From assembly GCF_002368075.1 (NCBI RefSeq), contig NZ_AP018314.1:5249162-5313161 (forward strand): a DNA stretch of 64,000 bases, read 5' to 3'. The stretch comes from Sphaerospermopsis kisseleviana NIES-73 (lineage in GTDB: Bacteria > Cyanobacteriota > Cyanobacteriia > Cyanobacteriales > Nostocaceae). The position numbers and the translations under genes are program-made. Under the pieces are notes generated by a model that had not been told where the DNA came from, searched no databases, and saw nothing but the letters and a program-made list of their open reading frames with translations. Of the stretch, positions 16,674 through 25,599 are shown in pieces (position 1 is the stretch's first letter; each line of letters begins with the position of its first letter).

Positions 16674-17345
16674 ATGGCTGACATTAAAATTTATAGTGCG
16701 GTTGTTTGTCCTTATGCTCACCGTACCCGCTTGGTACTTCAAGAAAAGGGGATTGATTTTGATTTGATTGAAATTGATTTACAGAATAAACCAGAAGGTT
16801 TTACAAAAGTTTCTCCCTATGGAAAAGTACCTGCAATTACTCATGGAGAAAATCGAATTTGGGAATCAGCAGTTATTAATGAATATCTGGATGAAGTGTT
16901 TCCTAACCCCCCGCTTTTACCTAGTAACCCCATTGCCAAAGCTCAGGCTAGAATTTGGATAGATTTTGCTAATACTAGATTAGTTCCTGCTTTTTCTACA
17001 CTGTTACGCAGTCCAGATTTCCAAAAACAAGAAGAAGCTAAAAAAGAACTCTACAAACATCTAGAATTTATTGAAAATGAAGGTTTAGGAAAACTTTCGG
17101 GAGATAGTCCCTACTGGTTTGGTGAATCTATCAGTTTGGTTGACTTTACCTTTTTCCCCTGGTTTGAAAGATGGGGCGCTCTTAAACATTATCGTGGCTT
17201 TGGTATCCCTGCTGAATTTACTCGTTTGAAACAGTGGAAACACGCGCTTAAAGAAAGGGAATCGGTAAAGGCGATCGCTCACTCCAAAGAGTTCTATATT
17301 GAGCGATATGCTAAATTTGCTGCTCCTGTTCCTGTAGCTGCTTAG
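16674..17345 (+). CDS. glutathione S-transferase
   Basis: A 223-residue GST of the omega/zeta-like group. The N-terminal thioredoxin fold begins IKIYSAVVCPYAHRTRLVLQ with a cysteine in the CPYAHR active-site loop. KVPAITHGENRIWESAVINE supplies the cis-Pro and glutathione-binding ES pair, and a helical C-terminal domain follows. The start ATG 16674 has AAGGA nine bases upstream. Such enzymes deglutathionylate or conjugate thiols and may handle sulfur intermediates. A TauD-like dioxygenase starts 44 bp downstream, so the two probably form an operon. Confidence 0.88.
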   Translation: MADIKIYSAVVCPYAHRTRLVLQEKGIDFDLIEIDLQNKPEGFTKVSPYGKVPAITHGENRIWESAVINEYLDEVFPNPPLLPSNPIAKAQARIWIDFANTRLVPAFSTLLRSPDFQKQEEAKKELYKHLEFIENEGLGKLSGDSPYWFGESISLVDFTFFPWFERWGALKHYRGFGIPAEFTRLKQWKHALKERESVKAIAHSKEFYIERYAKFAAPVPVAA

Positions 17346-17389
17346 TCAAACGCTGCATTCAACTATTCCTAAATTGAGAACACAGATTT

Positions 17390-18298
17390 ATGAGTTATCA
17401 AAACATAGAAGTTAAACCAATTGCTGGACGTATCGGTGCAAAAATTAAAGGTGTTAATTTAGCTGAAAATCTTAGTGATGAAATCATCAGCGAAATTAGA
17501 AAAGCCTTGGTTCAATATAAAGTCATTTTCTTCCGTGGACAAGAACTAGATGCTAATGGACAAGTAAATTTTGCCCGTCGTTTTGGTAAAATAACTACTG
17601 CACATCCCACAGTTCCATCACTTCCTGGATATCCAGAAGTATTGGACTTAGATTACAGCCGTACCGTTGCCCGTGCGAATAACTGGCACACCGATGTTAC
17701 ATTTGTAGATCGTCCGCCCCTTGGCTCAGTCTTGCGGGCATTGGTAATTCCGCCAGCGGGAGGGGATACTATTTGGGCAAATTCAGTGACTGCATACCAA
17801 GATTTACCGGAGCATTTGCGGAATTTAGCGGATCAACTTTGGGCAGTACATAGTAATGCCTATGATTATGCCACAGCCTTTGATATACCGGAAGAAGTGA
17901 AATCTTACCGGGATGTGTTTACTTCTACGGTGTATGAAACACTGCATCCAGTGGTGAGAATTCACCCTGAATCTGGGGAAAAAGGTCTATTTATTGGTGG
18001 TTTTGTGCGGCAAATTCGCGGTTTATCTCCCACTGAATCAGCCGATATTCTGCGCTTATTGCAATCTTATATTACACGACCTGAGAATACAGTGCGTTGG
18101 CGTTGGCAAGTTGGAGATGTAGCATTTTGGGATAACCGAGCTACTCAACATTATGCGATCGCCGATTATGGAGATCAACCCCGTCGTGTGCAGCGTGTAA
18201 CCATTGCTGGTGATCTTCCTTTAGGAATTGATGGTAAATATAGTCAAGCCATTAAAGGAGATTCTTCCGCATATATTCCCAATCTTGTAGCAGCTTGA
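17390..18298 (+). CDS. TauD/TfdA-family dioxygenase
   Basis: A 302-residue Fe(II)/2-oxoglutarate-dependent oxygenase. The iron ligands are visible as H100 and D102 in NNWHTDVTF and H254 in ATQHYAIADY, with R266 or R269 positioned to bind 2-oxoglutarate. In TauD such enzymes hydroxylate the carbon next to a sulfonate, releasing sulfite and an aldehyde. Relatives attack alkyl sulfates or phenoxyacetates, so the exact substrate is unknown. The context of alkanesulfonate transport and FMN monooxygenase genes supports an organosulfur role. A second, divergent TauD-like gene is at 58.2 kb. Confidence 0.88.
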   Translation: MSYQNIEVKPIAGRIGAKIKGVNLAENLSDEIISEIRKALVQYKVIFFRGQELDANGQVNFARRFGKITTAHPTVPSLPGYPEVLDLDYSRTVARANNWHTDVTFVDRPPLGSVLRALVIPPAGGDTIWANSVTAYQDLPEHLRNLADQLWAVHSNAYDYATAFDIPEEVKSYRDVFTSTVYETLHPVVRIHPESGEKGLFIGGFVRQIRGLSPTESADILRLLQSYITRPENTVRWRWQVGDVAFWDNRATQHYAIADYGDQPRRVQRVTIAGDLPLGIDGKYSQAIKGDSSAYIPNLVAA

Positions 18299-18338
18299 CC
18301 TAACCCCCTTTCCTTTTAGGGAAGGCGGGAAATCAAAG

Positions 18339-18365
18339 CCTCTCTCTTACAAGGAGAGAGGTTTT
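18339..18365 (+). terminator. hairpin after the TauD-like gene
   Basis: A perfect 8-bp stem (CCTCTCTC and GAGAGAGG) with a 7-nt loop is followed by TTTTA, 40 bp after the stop. It is also part of a dispersed CCCCTTTCC-type sequence. Confidence 0.5.
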
Positions 18366-18418
18366 AGGTTTAAAAGCATTAAATAATTGTAATTGGAAAA
18401 TTAAAGGAATTGGATTTT

Positions 18419-19018
18419 ATGCCTTTAACACCTTCAACAATGTTACCTTTGGGAACTTTAGCACCTAAATTTAATCTCCCAGATATAGTAACAGGTAAAA
18501 CGATTTCATTGGCGAATTTTGCTGATAAGAAAGTATTGGTAGTTATCTTTGTTAGTCGTCATTGTCCTTTTGTGCAACATATCAAATTTGAACTAGCAAA
18601 GTTAGGACAAGATTACAAAAATAAAAATGTGGGTATTGTCGCCATTAGTTCTAATGATATTAACACTCATCCTGATGATGCACCAGAATTACTTAAAGAT
18701 TTTGCCCAAGAAATAGATTTATCCTATCCTTTGCTTTATGATGAAAGTCAAAAAGCAGCTAAAGATTTTTTTGCAGCTTGTACTCCAGACTTTTTTGTAT
18801 TTAATGCTAATAGAAAGCTGGCTTATCGGGGACAATTAGATGATAGTCGTCCGAAAAATGGTTTACCTGTAACTGGACAAGATTTACGGAAAGCAATTAA
18901 TTATGTTTTAGCTGATCAGGAAATTATTTGGGAACAAAAGCCGAGTATTGGTTGTAATATTAAATGGAAAGCAGGGAATGAGCCGGTTTATTATAAAGTT
19001 CCTGTAGCGGTTGGGTAA
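18419..19018 (+). CDS. thioredoxin-like redoxin (AhpC/TSA domain)
   Basis: A 199-residue protein with a redoxin fold: LGTLAPKFNLPDIVTGKTIS at the N-terminus, then VLVVIFVSRHCPFVQHIKFE containing a single cysteine where thioredoxins have CxxC, and the cis-Pro motif ACTPDFFVF. It most resembles the cyanobacterial and proteobacterial thioredoxin-family peroxidase-like proteins. A second cysteine (AACTP) and a third (SIGCN) could resolve it. ATG 18419 with AAGGA upstream is preferred over TTG 18410. No signal peptide, so it is cytosolic. It may reduce thiol intermediates from the flanking sulfur pathway. Confidence 0.8.
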   Translation: MPLTPSTMLPLGTLAPKFNLPDIVTGKTISLANFADKKVLVVIFVSRHCPFVQHIKFELAKLGQDYKNKNVGIVAISSNDINTHPDDAPELLKDFAQEIDLSYPLLYDESQKAAKDFFAACTPDFFVFNANRKLAYRGQLDDSRPKNGLPVTGQDLRKAINYVLADQEIIWEQKPSIGCNIKWKAGNEPVYYKVPVAVG

Positions 19019-19485
19019 TCAATCAATAATAAGTGGCATTTGATACAGCAAGAATATGCGGAAGGCAGGAGAGGATCATCTCTTGCCTTTTCTTAAATAT
19101 AATTTGCTTTTTTTAAAATTTAGTAGGGGCGAAGCATTCGGATAATTAATTATCGGTTTTTACCTAAGACTATCATCCGAATGCTTCGCCCTTACTGTGG
19201 TCTAAAGACATGAAAACTGCTGTAATATTCCTAACTTACAATTGTAGAACTGGTTGGAAAATTAGATAGATGAAAATGTCTGATAGCGTGGCGCAAGCCA
19301 TATCAGGATACCCAGGATTAAAGGATTAACAGGATGAAAAAAATACAGCTACAGGACTTACCCAAAATCTCTTTAAAACCCTCTTAACTTCGTGTCCTTC
19401 GTATCTTCGTGGTTCATTATTTCGTGACTTGTCCACAAGTCCTAAGATAATCAAATCCTGTAAATCCTATAAATCCTGATTCTGA
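19019..19485. other. convergent intergenic region with dispersed repeats
   Basis: This contains the long inverted repeat at 19124-19194 and, from about 19280 to 19480, several copies of the AGGATTAAAGGATT/CCTGTAAATCC type together with CTTCGTGTCCTTCG-like sequence. All are typical cyanobacterial interspersed repeats. No gene was seen. Confidence 0.6.
19124..19194. repeat. hairpin repeat, copy 1
   Basis: Inverted arms of about 19 bp (TAGGGGCGAAGCATTCGGAT and ATCCGAATGCTTCGCCCTTA) surround a 32-bp centre that includes AATTAATTATCGGTT. A related copy with the same arms and centre lies at 26157-26226. Confidence 0.75.
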
Positions 19486-20751
19486 CTATAAATCCTCATG
19501 CAACGCGCCCAACTTCCTAATCTCCGGCCAAATCATCGCCGTCACAACCACCACCAAAATCGTACCTATTCCCCCACTAACCACAGAGAAAACAGGTCCA
19601 AATAAAGCCGCAACCGCGCCAGATTCAAAACCCCCCAACTCATTAGACGCACTAATAAATACACTATTGATAGCCGCAACTCTTCCCCGTAAATGATCAG
19701 GGGTTTTAATTTGTACTAAAGTATGACGAATTACCACACTAATACTATCTAAAGCCCCAGTTAACGCCAACATTAACAACGACAACCACACCCAACGGGA
19801 TAAACCAAAGATAATTGTTACCACCCCAAACCCGGCAACTGACCACAGTAACGCAAGTCCGGCTTTGCGGATAGGTGGCAAATATACCAACAATGCGGCC
19901 ATGATCAATGCACCTATGGATGGTGCTGCTTGTAAATAGCCTAATTCCACTGGACCAACTTGTAAAATATCTTTGGCATAGACGGGTAATAATGCCACTG
20001 CACCACCCAACAAAACCGCAAATAAATCTAAGGTAATAGCAGCGAGAATAATTTGATTATTCCAAACAAACTCCGCCCCCGCAGCTAGGGATTTTAAAGA
20101 TATTGGTTCTTTGGCAAAGTCGGTTTTTTGAGGTTTAATAGCTGCAACAGAGGCGAAACATAATAGACAGGCGATCGCTGCTACTATATAAACCGGGGTA
20201 GCACTCTTGAAAAGTGCGATCGCAAATCCTCCCAAAGCAGGTCCAATCACTGACGCTAACTGAAAACTACTACTTACCCAAGTTGCTGCATTCGCAAACA
20301 CATGAGTCGGTATCAACTGCCACATCAGCGCATCACTGGCAGGCTTCAAAAATGCCCTCGCTACACCCATAAACGCTAAACAGGCATAAACTAGGAAAAT
20401 TGCCCCTTTGCTGTAAGAAATAACTCCTAAACCCAGTGAACAAAGTGCCAGCATGAAAATTGCCAGTAAGGTAGTACGCTGGCGGTTATACTTATCTGCC
20501 ACATGACCTGCTATGAATGTCAGTAAAATCATCGGTAGAACCTGTGCCAGTCCTACCCCACCTAAGGCCATCGGGGAATTTGTCCGTTCATAAAGTTCCC
20601 AACCAATGGCGACAGTCTGCATTTGTCCCCCTGTAAACAAGAGAACACGCCCAATAGTAAATAACCGATAATCTCGAAATCTCATGGCTGCAAAAGGATC
20701 GTGTGCAGCCTGATCTTTAGGGTGGATTTGTTTCTGTTTGCTCGAAGACAT
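19486..20751 (-). CDS. MFS transporter (EntS-like group)
   Basis: A 421-residue integral membrane protein with about 12 predicted transmembrane segments and an MFS motif A variant (GHVADKYNRQRTT) after segment 2. It resembles the MFS_3 group that includes enterobactin exporter EntS. It exports small molecules by proton antiport. Its start lies inside the 3' end of the MarR gene (overlap 35 bp), so translation is coupled and the MFS gene is the last of a four-gene leftward operon ABC ATPase, ABC permease, MarR, MFS. Substrate unknown; the operon looks like an efflux module. Confidence 0.87.
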   Translation of the reverse strand: MSSSKQKQIHPKDQAAHDPFAAMRFRDYRLFTIGRVLLFTGGQMQTVAIGWELYERTNSPMALGGVGLAQVLPMILLTFIAGHVADKYNRQRTTLLAIFMLALCSLGLGVISYSKGAIFLVYACLAFMGVARAFLKPASDALMWQLIPTHVFANAATWVSSSFQLASVIGPALGGFAIALFKSATPVYIVAAIACLLCFASVAAIKPQKTDFAKEPISLKSLAAGAEFVWNNQIILAAITLDLFAVLLGGAVALLPVYAKDILQVGPVELGYLQAAPSIGALIMAALLVYLPPIRKAGLALLWSVAGFGVVTIIFGLSRWVWLSLLMLALTGALDSISVVIRHTLVQIKTPDHLRGRVAAINSVFISASNELGGFESGAVAALFGPVFSVVSGGIGTILVVVVTAMIWPEIRKLGALHEDL

Positions 20752-21175
20752 TTTTTAATAAAGTCAAACCTGCTTCAATTTGTGATAATTGTTCCGGTGT
20801 CAAACCCTCGATAATTTCGGCAATATGAGCGCGAGTTTTTTCCTGAGATTGTTCTAATAAAGACTTGCCTTCTCTGGTGATATTCAAAACTACTCGCCGT
20901 CTTTCTTGCGGGTTATCAGTGCGTTGCACCAGATGACGTTGTACAAGTCTTTCAATAGTTGTTGATGCTGTAGCACAGGTGACACCTAAATGATCTGCTA
21001 CCTCAGATAAAGAAGCACCGGGATTGCGATTGAGAAAAGCGAGCGATCGCAACTGTGGTATAGATAAAGAGTCTGCACTGTGCGATCGCATTTCGTCTCG
21101 GATAAACCGCATCAATAAGGGAACAGTTTCCATCACCCTAGCGGCACATTCTTTAGAGGGTTTATCCAAACTCAT
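20717..21175 (-). CDS. MarR-family transcriptional regulator
   Basis: A 152-residue protein with a winged helix: SIPQLRSLAFLNRNPGASLS, EVADHLGVTCATASTTIERL, VQRHLVQRTDNPQERRRVVL (wing). MarR dimers usually repress a nearby operon and release DNA on binding a ligand. ATG 21175 was chosen as the start; the frame extends to GTG 21226 inside the upstream permease gene, but the added residues are not MarR-like. It sits between the exporter genes, so it probably controls this operon through the dyad near 22.89 kb. Confidence 0.87.
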   Translation of the reverse strand: MSLDKPSKECAARVMETVPLLMRFIRDEMRSHSADSLSIPQLRSLAFLNRNPGASLSEVADHLGVTCATASTTIERLVQRHLVQRTDNPQERRRVVLNITREGKSLLEQSQEKTRAHIAEIIEGLTPEQLSQIEAGLTLLKNVFEQTETNPP

Positions 21176-21194
21176 AAGACCGTTTTTCTCCAGA

Positions 21195-22049
21195 TTACAT
21201 CGCCACCCGTGGATAAAGTCGTCCACAGATGTAGGTTAAACCTATTAATGTTAGCAAGAGAATTGTACAATCTAACCCGAACCCATAAATACTTGAACCC
21301 TGCGCCAGCATTGCACCCCGTAGAGCATCCACTTCATAAGTCAAAGGATTCAAGTGAGAAATGAGCTTTAACCAACTTGGCATCAATGAAATAGGATAGA
21401 TCGCATTGCTGGCAAAAAATAACGGCATGGTGATTAATTGCCCAATTCCCGTAAACCTCTCCCGTGATTTCACTAAACAGCCAATGATTAATGAAAAAGT
21501 GCAAAAACAACCAGCACCCAAAAACACAATCAAAACTACCTGCAAGAAAGCCAAAGGATGGTGATTTAGGTTTACACCTAACAAAAAAGCCAACAGGTAA
21601 ATAAATACCACCTGGGAAAAGCAACGTACACCAGAACCAATTCCTTTACCCAAAACAATGGCAGCGCGGGGTATCGGTGCAGCCAGAAATTTATGCACAA
21701 CTCCTAAATCCCGTTCCCAAATTAATGTCATTCCCCCAGTAAAAATAGCGACAAACAACGCACTTTGAGCTAAAATACCGGGAGTCATAAAATCTAGGTA
21801 AGGTATATCACCTGTGGGTATAGCGCGAGTCCGAGTAAATACTTGCCCAAAAATGATCAACCATAAAGCCGGTTGTACAGCCCTGATTACTAAATCACTG
21901 GGATCATGACGCAGTTTTCTTACCTCTAACTCAGTAATTATCAGGGTTTTAGTAAATAAGTTTTTGATCGCAGACAAAATACCTTTTGGTCGAGAATGCC
22001 TGGTTTCAAGCCAACCGTTGAGAGTTACGTCTGGTTCTTGCAGTTTCAC
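21195..22049 (-). CDS. ABC-2 type exporter permease (DrrB-like)
   Basis: A 284-residue membrane protein with six hydrophobic segments and the ABC2_membrane pattern: an amphipathic N-terminus, QSALFVAIFTGGMTLIWERD, LGVVHKFLAAPIPRAAIVLG, and PLTYEVDALRG near the C-terminus. It forms the channel of a drug- or lipid-exporting ABC transporter with the ATPase encoded immediately upstream. The start overlaps that gene by 44 bp, indicating coupled translation. Substrate unknown. Confidence 0.88.
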   Translation of the reverse strand: MKLQEPDVTLNGWLETRHSRPKGILSAIKNLFTKTLIITELEVRKLRHDPSDLVIRAVQPALWLIIFGQVFTRTRAIPTGDIPYLDFMTPGILAQSALFVAIFTGGMTLIWERDLGVVHKFLAAPIPRAAIVLGKGIGSGVRCFSQVVFIYLLAFLLGVNLNHHPLAFLQVVLIVFLGAGCFCTFSLIIGCLVKSRERFTGIGQLITMPLFFASNAIYPISLMPSWLKLISHLNPLTYEVDALRGAMLAQGSSIYGFGLDCTILLLTLIGLTYICGRLYPRVAM

Positions 22050-22860
22050 TGTAGCTCACTCCTGATATTAATTGATTACCTGCGTATTGGATGAAGACAT
22101 CATCTAAGGTTGCATCTGGTTTGCCGATGGCTGCTTTTAACTCTGTGGGTGAACCAGTGATAATTTCTTTACCTTGATTCATGATTACTACTCGGTGACA
22201 CAGAGTATCTGCTTCTTCTAAAAAGTGGGTAGTTAAAAAGATGGTTGTGCCAAATTCTATACGCAGTTGTTCCATTAGCTGCCAAACTTGCGATCGCGCT
22301 ACGGGATCTAATCCCACTGTCGGCTCATCGAGAAATAAAATCTGCGGTTGATGTAAAATAGCCTGGGCAATTTCTAATTTACGAATCATTCCCCCAGAAT
22401 AATTTCTGACTAAGCGATGTGCTGCATCCTCTAAACCCATAAATTCCAACACATCTTTAATCTGCTGTTGTCGTCTTCTAGCGGGTATATCGTATAATTT
22501 AGCGAATATTAAAAGATTTTCATAACCTGTCAGGCTACCATCTGCTGATAAAGCTTGGGGTACGTAACCTATCACCCTTCTGACTGCATCGGGTTGACGA
22601 GTCACATCATAACCACCTAAGTATGCTTTACCACTACTGAGGGGCAGTAAAGTAGTTAGCATTTTAATTACCGTACTTTTACCAGCACCGTTGGGACCGA
22701 GTAAACCAAAAACTTCTCCCGATGCAACGGAGATATTCAAATTATCAACGGCTGTAAATTTTTCAAAGCGGCGCGTCAGTTCCAAGGTTTGCAATATTAC
22801 GGATTGCGGGACTCGCGCAGATGTTACCGAAGAGTCTATGTTTCCCGTTAGTCTAGTCAC
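22006..22860 (-). CDS. ABC exporter ATPase (DrrA-like)
   Basis: A 284-residue nucleotide-binding subunit. Walker A is GPNGAGKS (residues 55-62), the Q-loop is IGYVPQ, the signature is NYSGGMIRKLEIA, Walker B is ILFLDEPTVGLDP, and the switch His is in LTTHFLEEAD. The C-terminal extension with DATLDDVFIQYAG is typical of the daunorubicin-resistance DrrA group. First gene of the leftward exporter operon; a short dyad just upstream is a candidate MarR site. Confidence 0.9.
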   Translation of the reverse strand: MTRLTGNIDSSVTSARVPQSVILQTLELTRRFEKFTAVDNLNISVASGEVFGLLGPNGAGKSTVIKMLTTLLPLSSGKAYLGGYDVTRQPDAVRRVIGYVPQALSADGSLTGYENLLIFAKLYDIPARRRQQQIKDVLEFMGLEDAAHRLVRNYSGGMIRKLEIAQAILHQPQILFLDEPTVGLDPVARSQVWQLMEQLRIEFGTTIFLTTHFLEEADTLCHRVVIMNQGKEIITGSPTELKAAIGKPDATLDDVFIQYAGNQLISGVSYSETARTRRNSQRLA

Positions 22861-22888
22861 GATGGGGAGACACTTCCTTTTTCAAATG

Positions 22889-22903
22889 TTTAGTTTATCT
22901 AAA
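22889..22903. promoter_or_regulatory. candidate MarR operator
   Basis: The perfect dyad TTTAG-TTTAT-CTAAA lies 29 bp upstream of the first gene of the exporter/MarR operon. MarR proteins bind dyads of this size. Assignment is by position only. Confidence 0.4.
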
Positions 22904-22931
22904 TATTAGTGTGGCATATTTTTTCTAAAAG

Positions 22932-23351
22932 TCAAGACCAAGGATTAATGATCACAACCCCAGTCCCAGCAAAATCTTTTTCGTTACGAGTAACAAGTGA
23001 TAGAGAGTGTTGAAGTGCGATAGCGGCAATTAAAGAATCCATAGCGGGTAGAGGTCGGCCATTCTGTTCTAGTTGACAGATTAAATTTCCCCATAACACC
23101 ATTGTGGAGACATCTAGAGTTAAGATTCTGTGTTCAAAGCGATTGGGTAGGGTTTCATTTAGCCAAGTTGTGAGAGATTCTTTTCTCTTAGATGGAGTAA
23201 GTTTACAGATGCCTCTAGCGATTTCGCCAATAGTAATTACACTGAGGTAAAGTGTTTCTGGAATTTGGGCATCTACCCAATCTAAAACTTTTTGATTTGG
23301 TTGTTTGGCAACAAGTTCAGAAATTAGACAAGTATCAAGAAGGTAGGTCAT
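22932..23351 (-). CDS. VapC/FitB-type PIN toxin
   Basis: A 139-residue PIN-domain ribonuclease. Acidic metal-binding residues are D6 (YLLDTCLISE), E43 (TIGEIARG), D105 (AMDSLIAAIA) and D126 (TRNEKDF). Such toxins cleave tRNA or other RNA when released from their antitoxin. It overlaps the upstream antitoxin gene by four bases (ATGA), the usual arrangement for translational coupling. Fully intact. Confidence 0.88.
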   Translation of the reverse strand: MTYLLDTCLISELVAKQPNQKVLDWVDAQIPETLYLSVITIGEIARGICKLTPSKRKESLTTWLNETLPNRFEHRILTLDVSTMVLWGNLICQLEQNGRPLPAMDSLIAAIALQHSLSLVTRNEKDFAGTGVVIINPWS

Positions 23352-23569
23352 GGGTTGAAGGTATCGCGGGGTAGACTGCGATCGCGGTTCAAGTCGATTT
23401 CTTCAGTGAGTTCAGCTAGGGGGGATTGACGGAAAAATTCTGAGATTTTAGTAGGTTGTTCTGAGTTGGTATTGCTTGTAGTTAGGCTTTGGGCAAGGAG
23501 TTGAATAATATACAGTTTATCGTTATGGGAAAGCTGAAGGAGTTGTTGTTCGAGTTCTGGGATAACCAT
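23348..23569 (-). CDS. VapB-type antitoxin
   Basis: 73 residues, overlapping the PIN toxin start by ATGA. It has a predicted helical N-terminus (LEQQLLQLSHNDKLYIIQLL) and a disordered C-terminus with RQSPLAELTEEIDLNRDRSL, the kind of tail that wraps a toxin. No strong DNA-binding fold is recognisable, so the family within VapB-like antitoxins is uncertain. Confidence 0.72.
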   Translation of the reverse strand: MVIPELEQQLLQLSHNDKLYIIQLLAQSLTTSNTNSEQPTKISEFFRQSPLAELTEEIDLNRDRSLPRDTFNP

Positions 23570-23714
23570 GATGAAGTTTAAATGAAGGATAATTTTATTG
23601 TACTTTCAGCGTCTACTCGTTCATGGAGCGATCGCTTTCAGGATTGATGTAGGCGATCGCTATAGTATATATTGTGGATAGATTTTAGCCCCTACAACTA
23701 CTGATTTTGTGTAG

Positions 23715-23897
23715 GAATGTTATCGGGTTGATTTACAAAAACAAATCATTCAGATACGCAAATGGGTAGAACAAATACTAGATGGAAAAATTCCTAATAA
23801 TTTTATGCCGACCGAGTGCGAACGCTGGTTGTTATTTATGGATCACTGGAGTAGATGGCTGGTGAATTATGTAGATGGTCAACTGTTGAGTAAGTAG
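23715..23897 (+). pseudogene. fragment of an unrecognised gene
   Basis: A 60-codon open stretch reads ECYRVDLQKQIIQIRKWVEQ, ILDGKIPNNFMPTECERWLL, FMDHWSRWLVNYVDGQLLSK and ends in TAG. It begins right after an in-frame TAG with no start codon, but the composition (Trp, Arg, Asp/Glu in amphipathic order) is protein-like. Probably the tail of a lost gene. The remaining bases of 23570-23938 hold two GCGATCGC sites and nothing else evident. Confidence 0.35.
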
Positions 23898-23938
23898 TGT
23901 TGTCGCATAACAATCTTGAAATGTTGATAATTGAGAAT

Positions 23939-24715
23939 TTATATGCTATTTTTCTCCAAAATCTCCCTTACCCAAACTTCTTGATCAGAAGATAAACCAG
24001 GTTTTAGAACTTGTGAATAATCAATTGCTAAATCAAATCTAGCCCGTTCATAGATTTCATTAAGTAGCCTGTTTAAATCAATCACAGGCTCATTTTCTCC
24101 TAACCGTAAAGGAACAGGAAAAATAGGAATAGAATCTTGTAAATCAAAACTGTAAAGGTCTGCATCTGGTCGTTGATGGCTACGACTAACTAAAATGTTA
24201 TAATCGCTTTTAGTTGCTCCTAAAATTGGCAAAGATTCACCTAATCTCAATAAATCAATTTCCACTAAATTAGTTGCAGATGCTAAAATTTTCTGTCGCT
24301 TGTTTTCGTAAACTGTTCTACCTTCCTTAGAGCGTTTATTTTTGGGTGAAAGTATTTTAATTACAGTTACTACTTCCCGGCTTTTTGTTGCTTTCACTTC
24401 TAAAAATCGCTCAATTACCTCTTCATACATGGGAACTTTAACTTTACTAGGTTCTGCCAGTTTTGTAGTAGTTAAAGTTGTCCCAGTTTCTACATTATTA
24501 TTTCTTTTGGCAACAGCTACATCGGCAATTCCTACAAGGGAAATATCATCCACACTTGTGTAAACTCGCTCCTCAATAGAAACCCTGTATTTAGGGGCAA
24601 TTTGAGGAGTTAAATCATCAGCTATAGCGACAATCAAACGGTTATGTACTTGATGCCACAATTCAGGTTGTTCTAAATACGGATTCATCCCAGGAAACGG
24701 ATTTCGCATTTGCAT
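23939..24715 (-). CDS. DUF4058 family protein
   Basis: 258 residues starting MQMRNPFPGMNPYLEQPELW, the hallmark of the cyanobacterial DUF4058 family (NPFPGMxPYLE...W). The body holds IADDLTPQIAPKYRVSIEER, RFLEVKATKSREVVTVIKIL and the KR..Y..KRQKIL segment, a fold distantly related to restriction-nuclease-like cores. Function unknown; cyanobacterial genomes carry many copies. The frame extends 22 codons upstream to 24781, but the conserved start is at 24715. Confidence 0.85.
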   Translation of the reverse strand: MQMRNPFPGMNPYLEQPELWHQVHNRLIVAIADDLTPQIAPKYRVSIEERVYTSVDDISLVGIADVAVAKRNNNVETGTTLTTTKLAEPSKVKVPMYEEVIERFLEVKATKSREVVTVIKILSPKNKRSKEGRTVYENKRQKILASATNLVEIDLLRLGESLPILGATKSDYNILVSRSHQRPDADLYSFDLQDSIPIFPVPLRLGENEPVIDLNRLLNEIYERARFDLAIDYSQVLKPGLSSDQEVWVREILEKNSI

Positions 24716-24998
24716 TGTCTCCAATTTATTGACATTTCCTTTGATAGAATTATTGTATCGCTCTGTAGGTTGGCTTGACAATTTTATTTTTTTTGATTGT
24801 ACGGTGCTTTGGGCAAGTGTAGCGATCAGTTAACTTAGCAGTATTGCAATATAACCTCTCATTTAATCCACCTAATCAGATAGGAATTAGGACGATTAAA
24901 ATTAACTAATATGTGTAATTATTGGTAACTTCTACTTGCTAAACTAAAAGGGTGTAATTCAATAGAAAAACCTATTTAAAATATCAAATCCTCAAAAC

Positions 24999-25553
24999 AT
25001 GAACAACTTTAAAACTCTTGGTAAAACTCTTTGTAAAACCCTAGCTATTAGTACAGGAATCTTTTTATTATCTGTACCTACTACCTACGGGATACCACCA
25101 AAACCCTTGTTAACTGCCAAAACAACTTATAATCAAACAGGTTCTTTAAATGCAACCTACTATTTTACCATAAAATTACCAGAATCTCTAGCTAATTGGC
25201 AACTGCAACAGGTTGTTTTAACACAAATAGAAGGTGTAGAAAATATTGAATTTGATCAGAAAAACAGTTTTGCTTTTGTAGAAGCAAGTGGACAAAAAGA
25301 AAAGGTAGGTATTAACCTAACTAAGAGTTCAACTCAACCACAAACTATCATTGCTACTTTTGATAAACCAGTTTCTGCAAATCAAACAATTATTATCGTT
25401 TTAAAACCTTTTTATAATCCTACCAGCGAAGGTATTTATATATTTCGAGTTCATGTTATTTCCTCCGATGAAAAGGCAAATAATTTAGTTGTAGGAACTG
25501 CTAGATTTCAGTTTTACAATAGTTTTGATTATCACCTATTTTATCAATGGTAA
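24999..25553 (+). CDS. DUF2808 secreted protein
   Basis: 184 residues with an N-terminal hydrophobic signal segment (residues about 12-33, TLAISTGIFLLSVPTTYG). It then follows the DUF2808 pattern: YYFTIKLPESLANWQLQQVV near the start and NPTSEGIYIFRVHVI with a final ARFQFYNSF. DUF2808 proteins are periplasmic or surface proteins confined mostly to cyanobacteria, with no assigned function. It stands alone between convergent and divergent genes. Confidence 0.8.
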   Translation: MNNFKTLGKTLCKTLAISTGIFLLSVPTTYGIPPKPLLTAKTTYNQTGSLNATYYFTIKLPESLANWQLQQVVLTQIEGVENIEFDQKNSFAFVEASGQKEKVGINLTKSSTQPQTIIATFDKPVSANQTIIIVLKPFYNPTSEGIYIFRVHVISSDEKANNLVVGTARFQFYNSFDYHLFYQW

Positions 25554-25599
25554 AGTGTTTATAGATTGCTGATTTTTCAGACAAATTTAGCAATATCCA

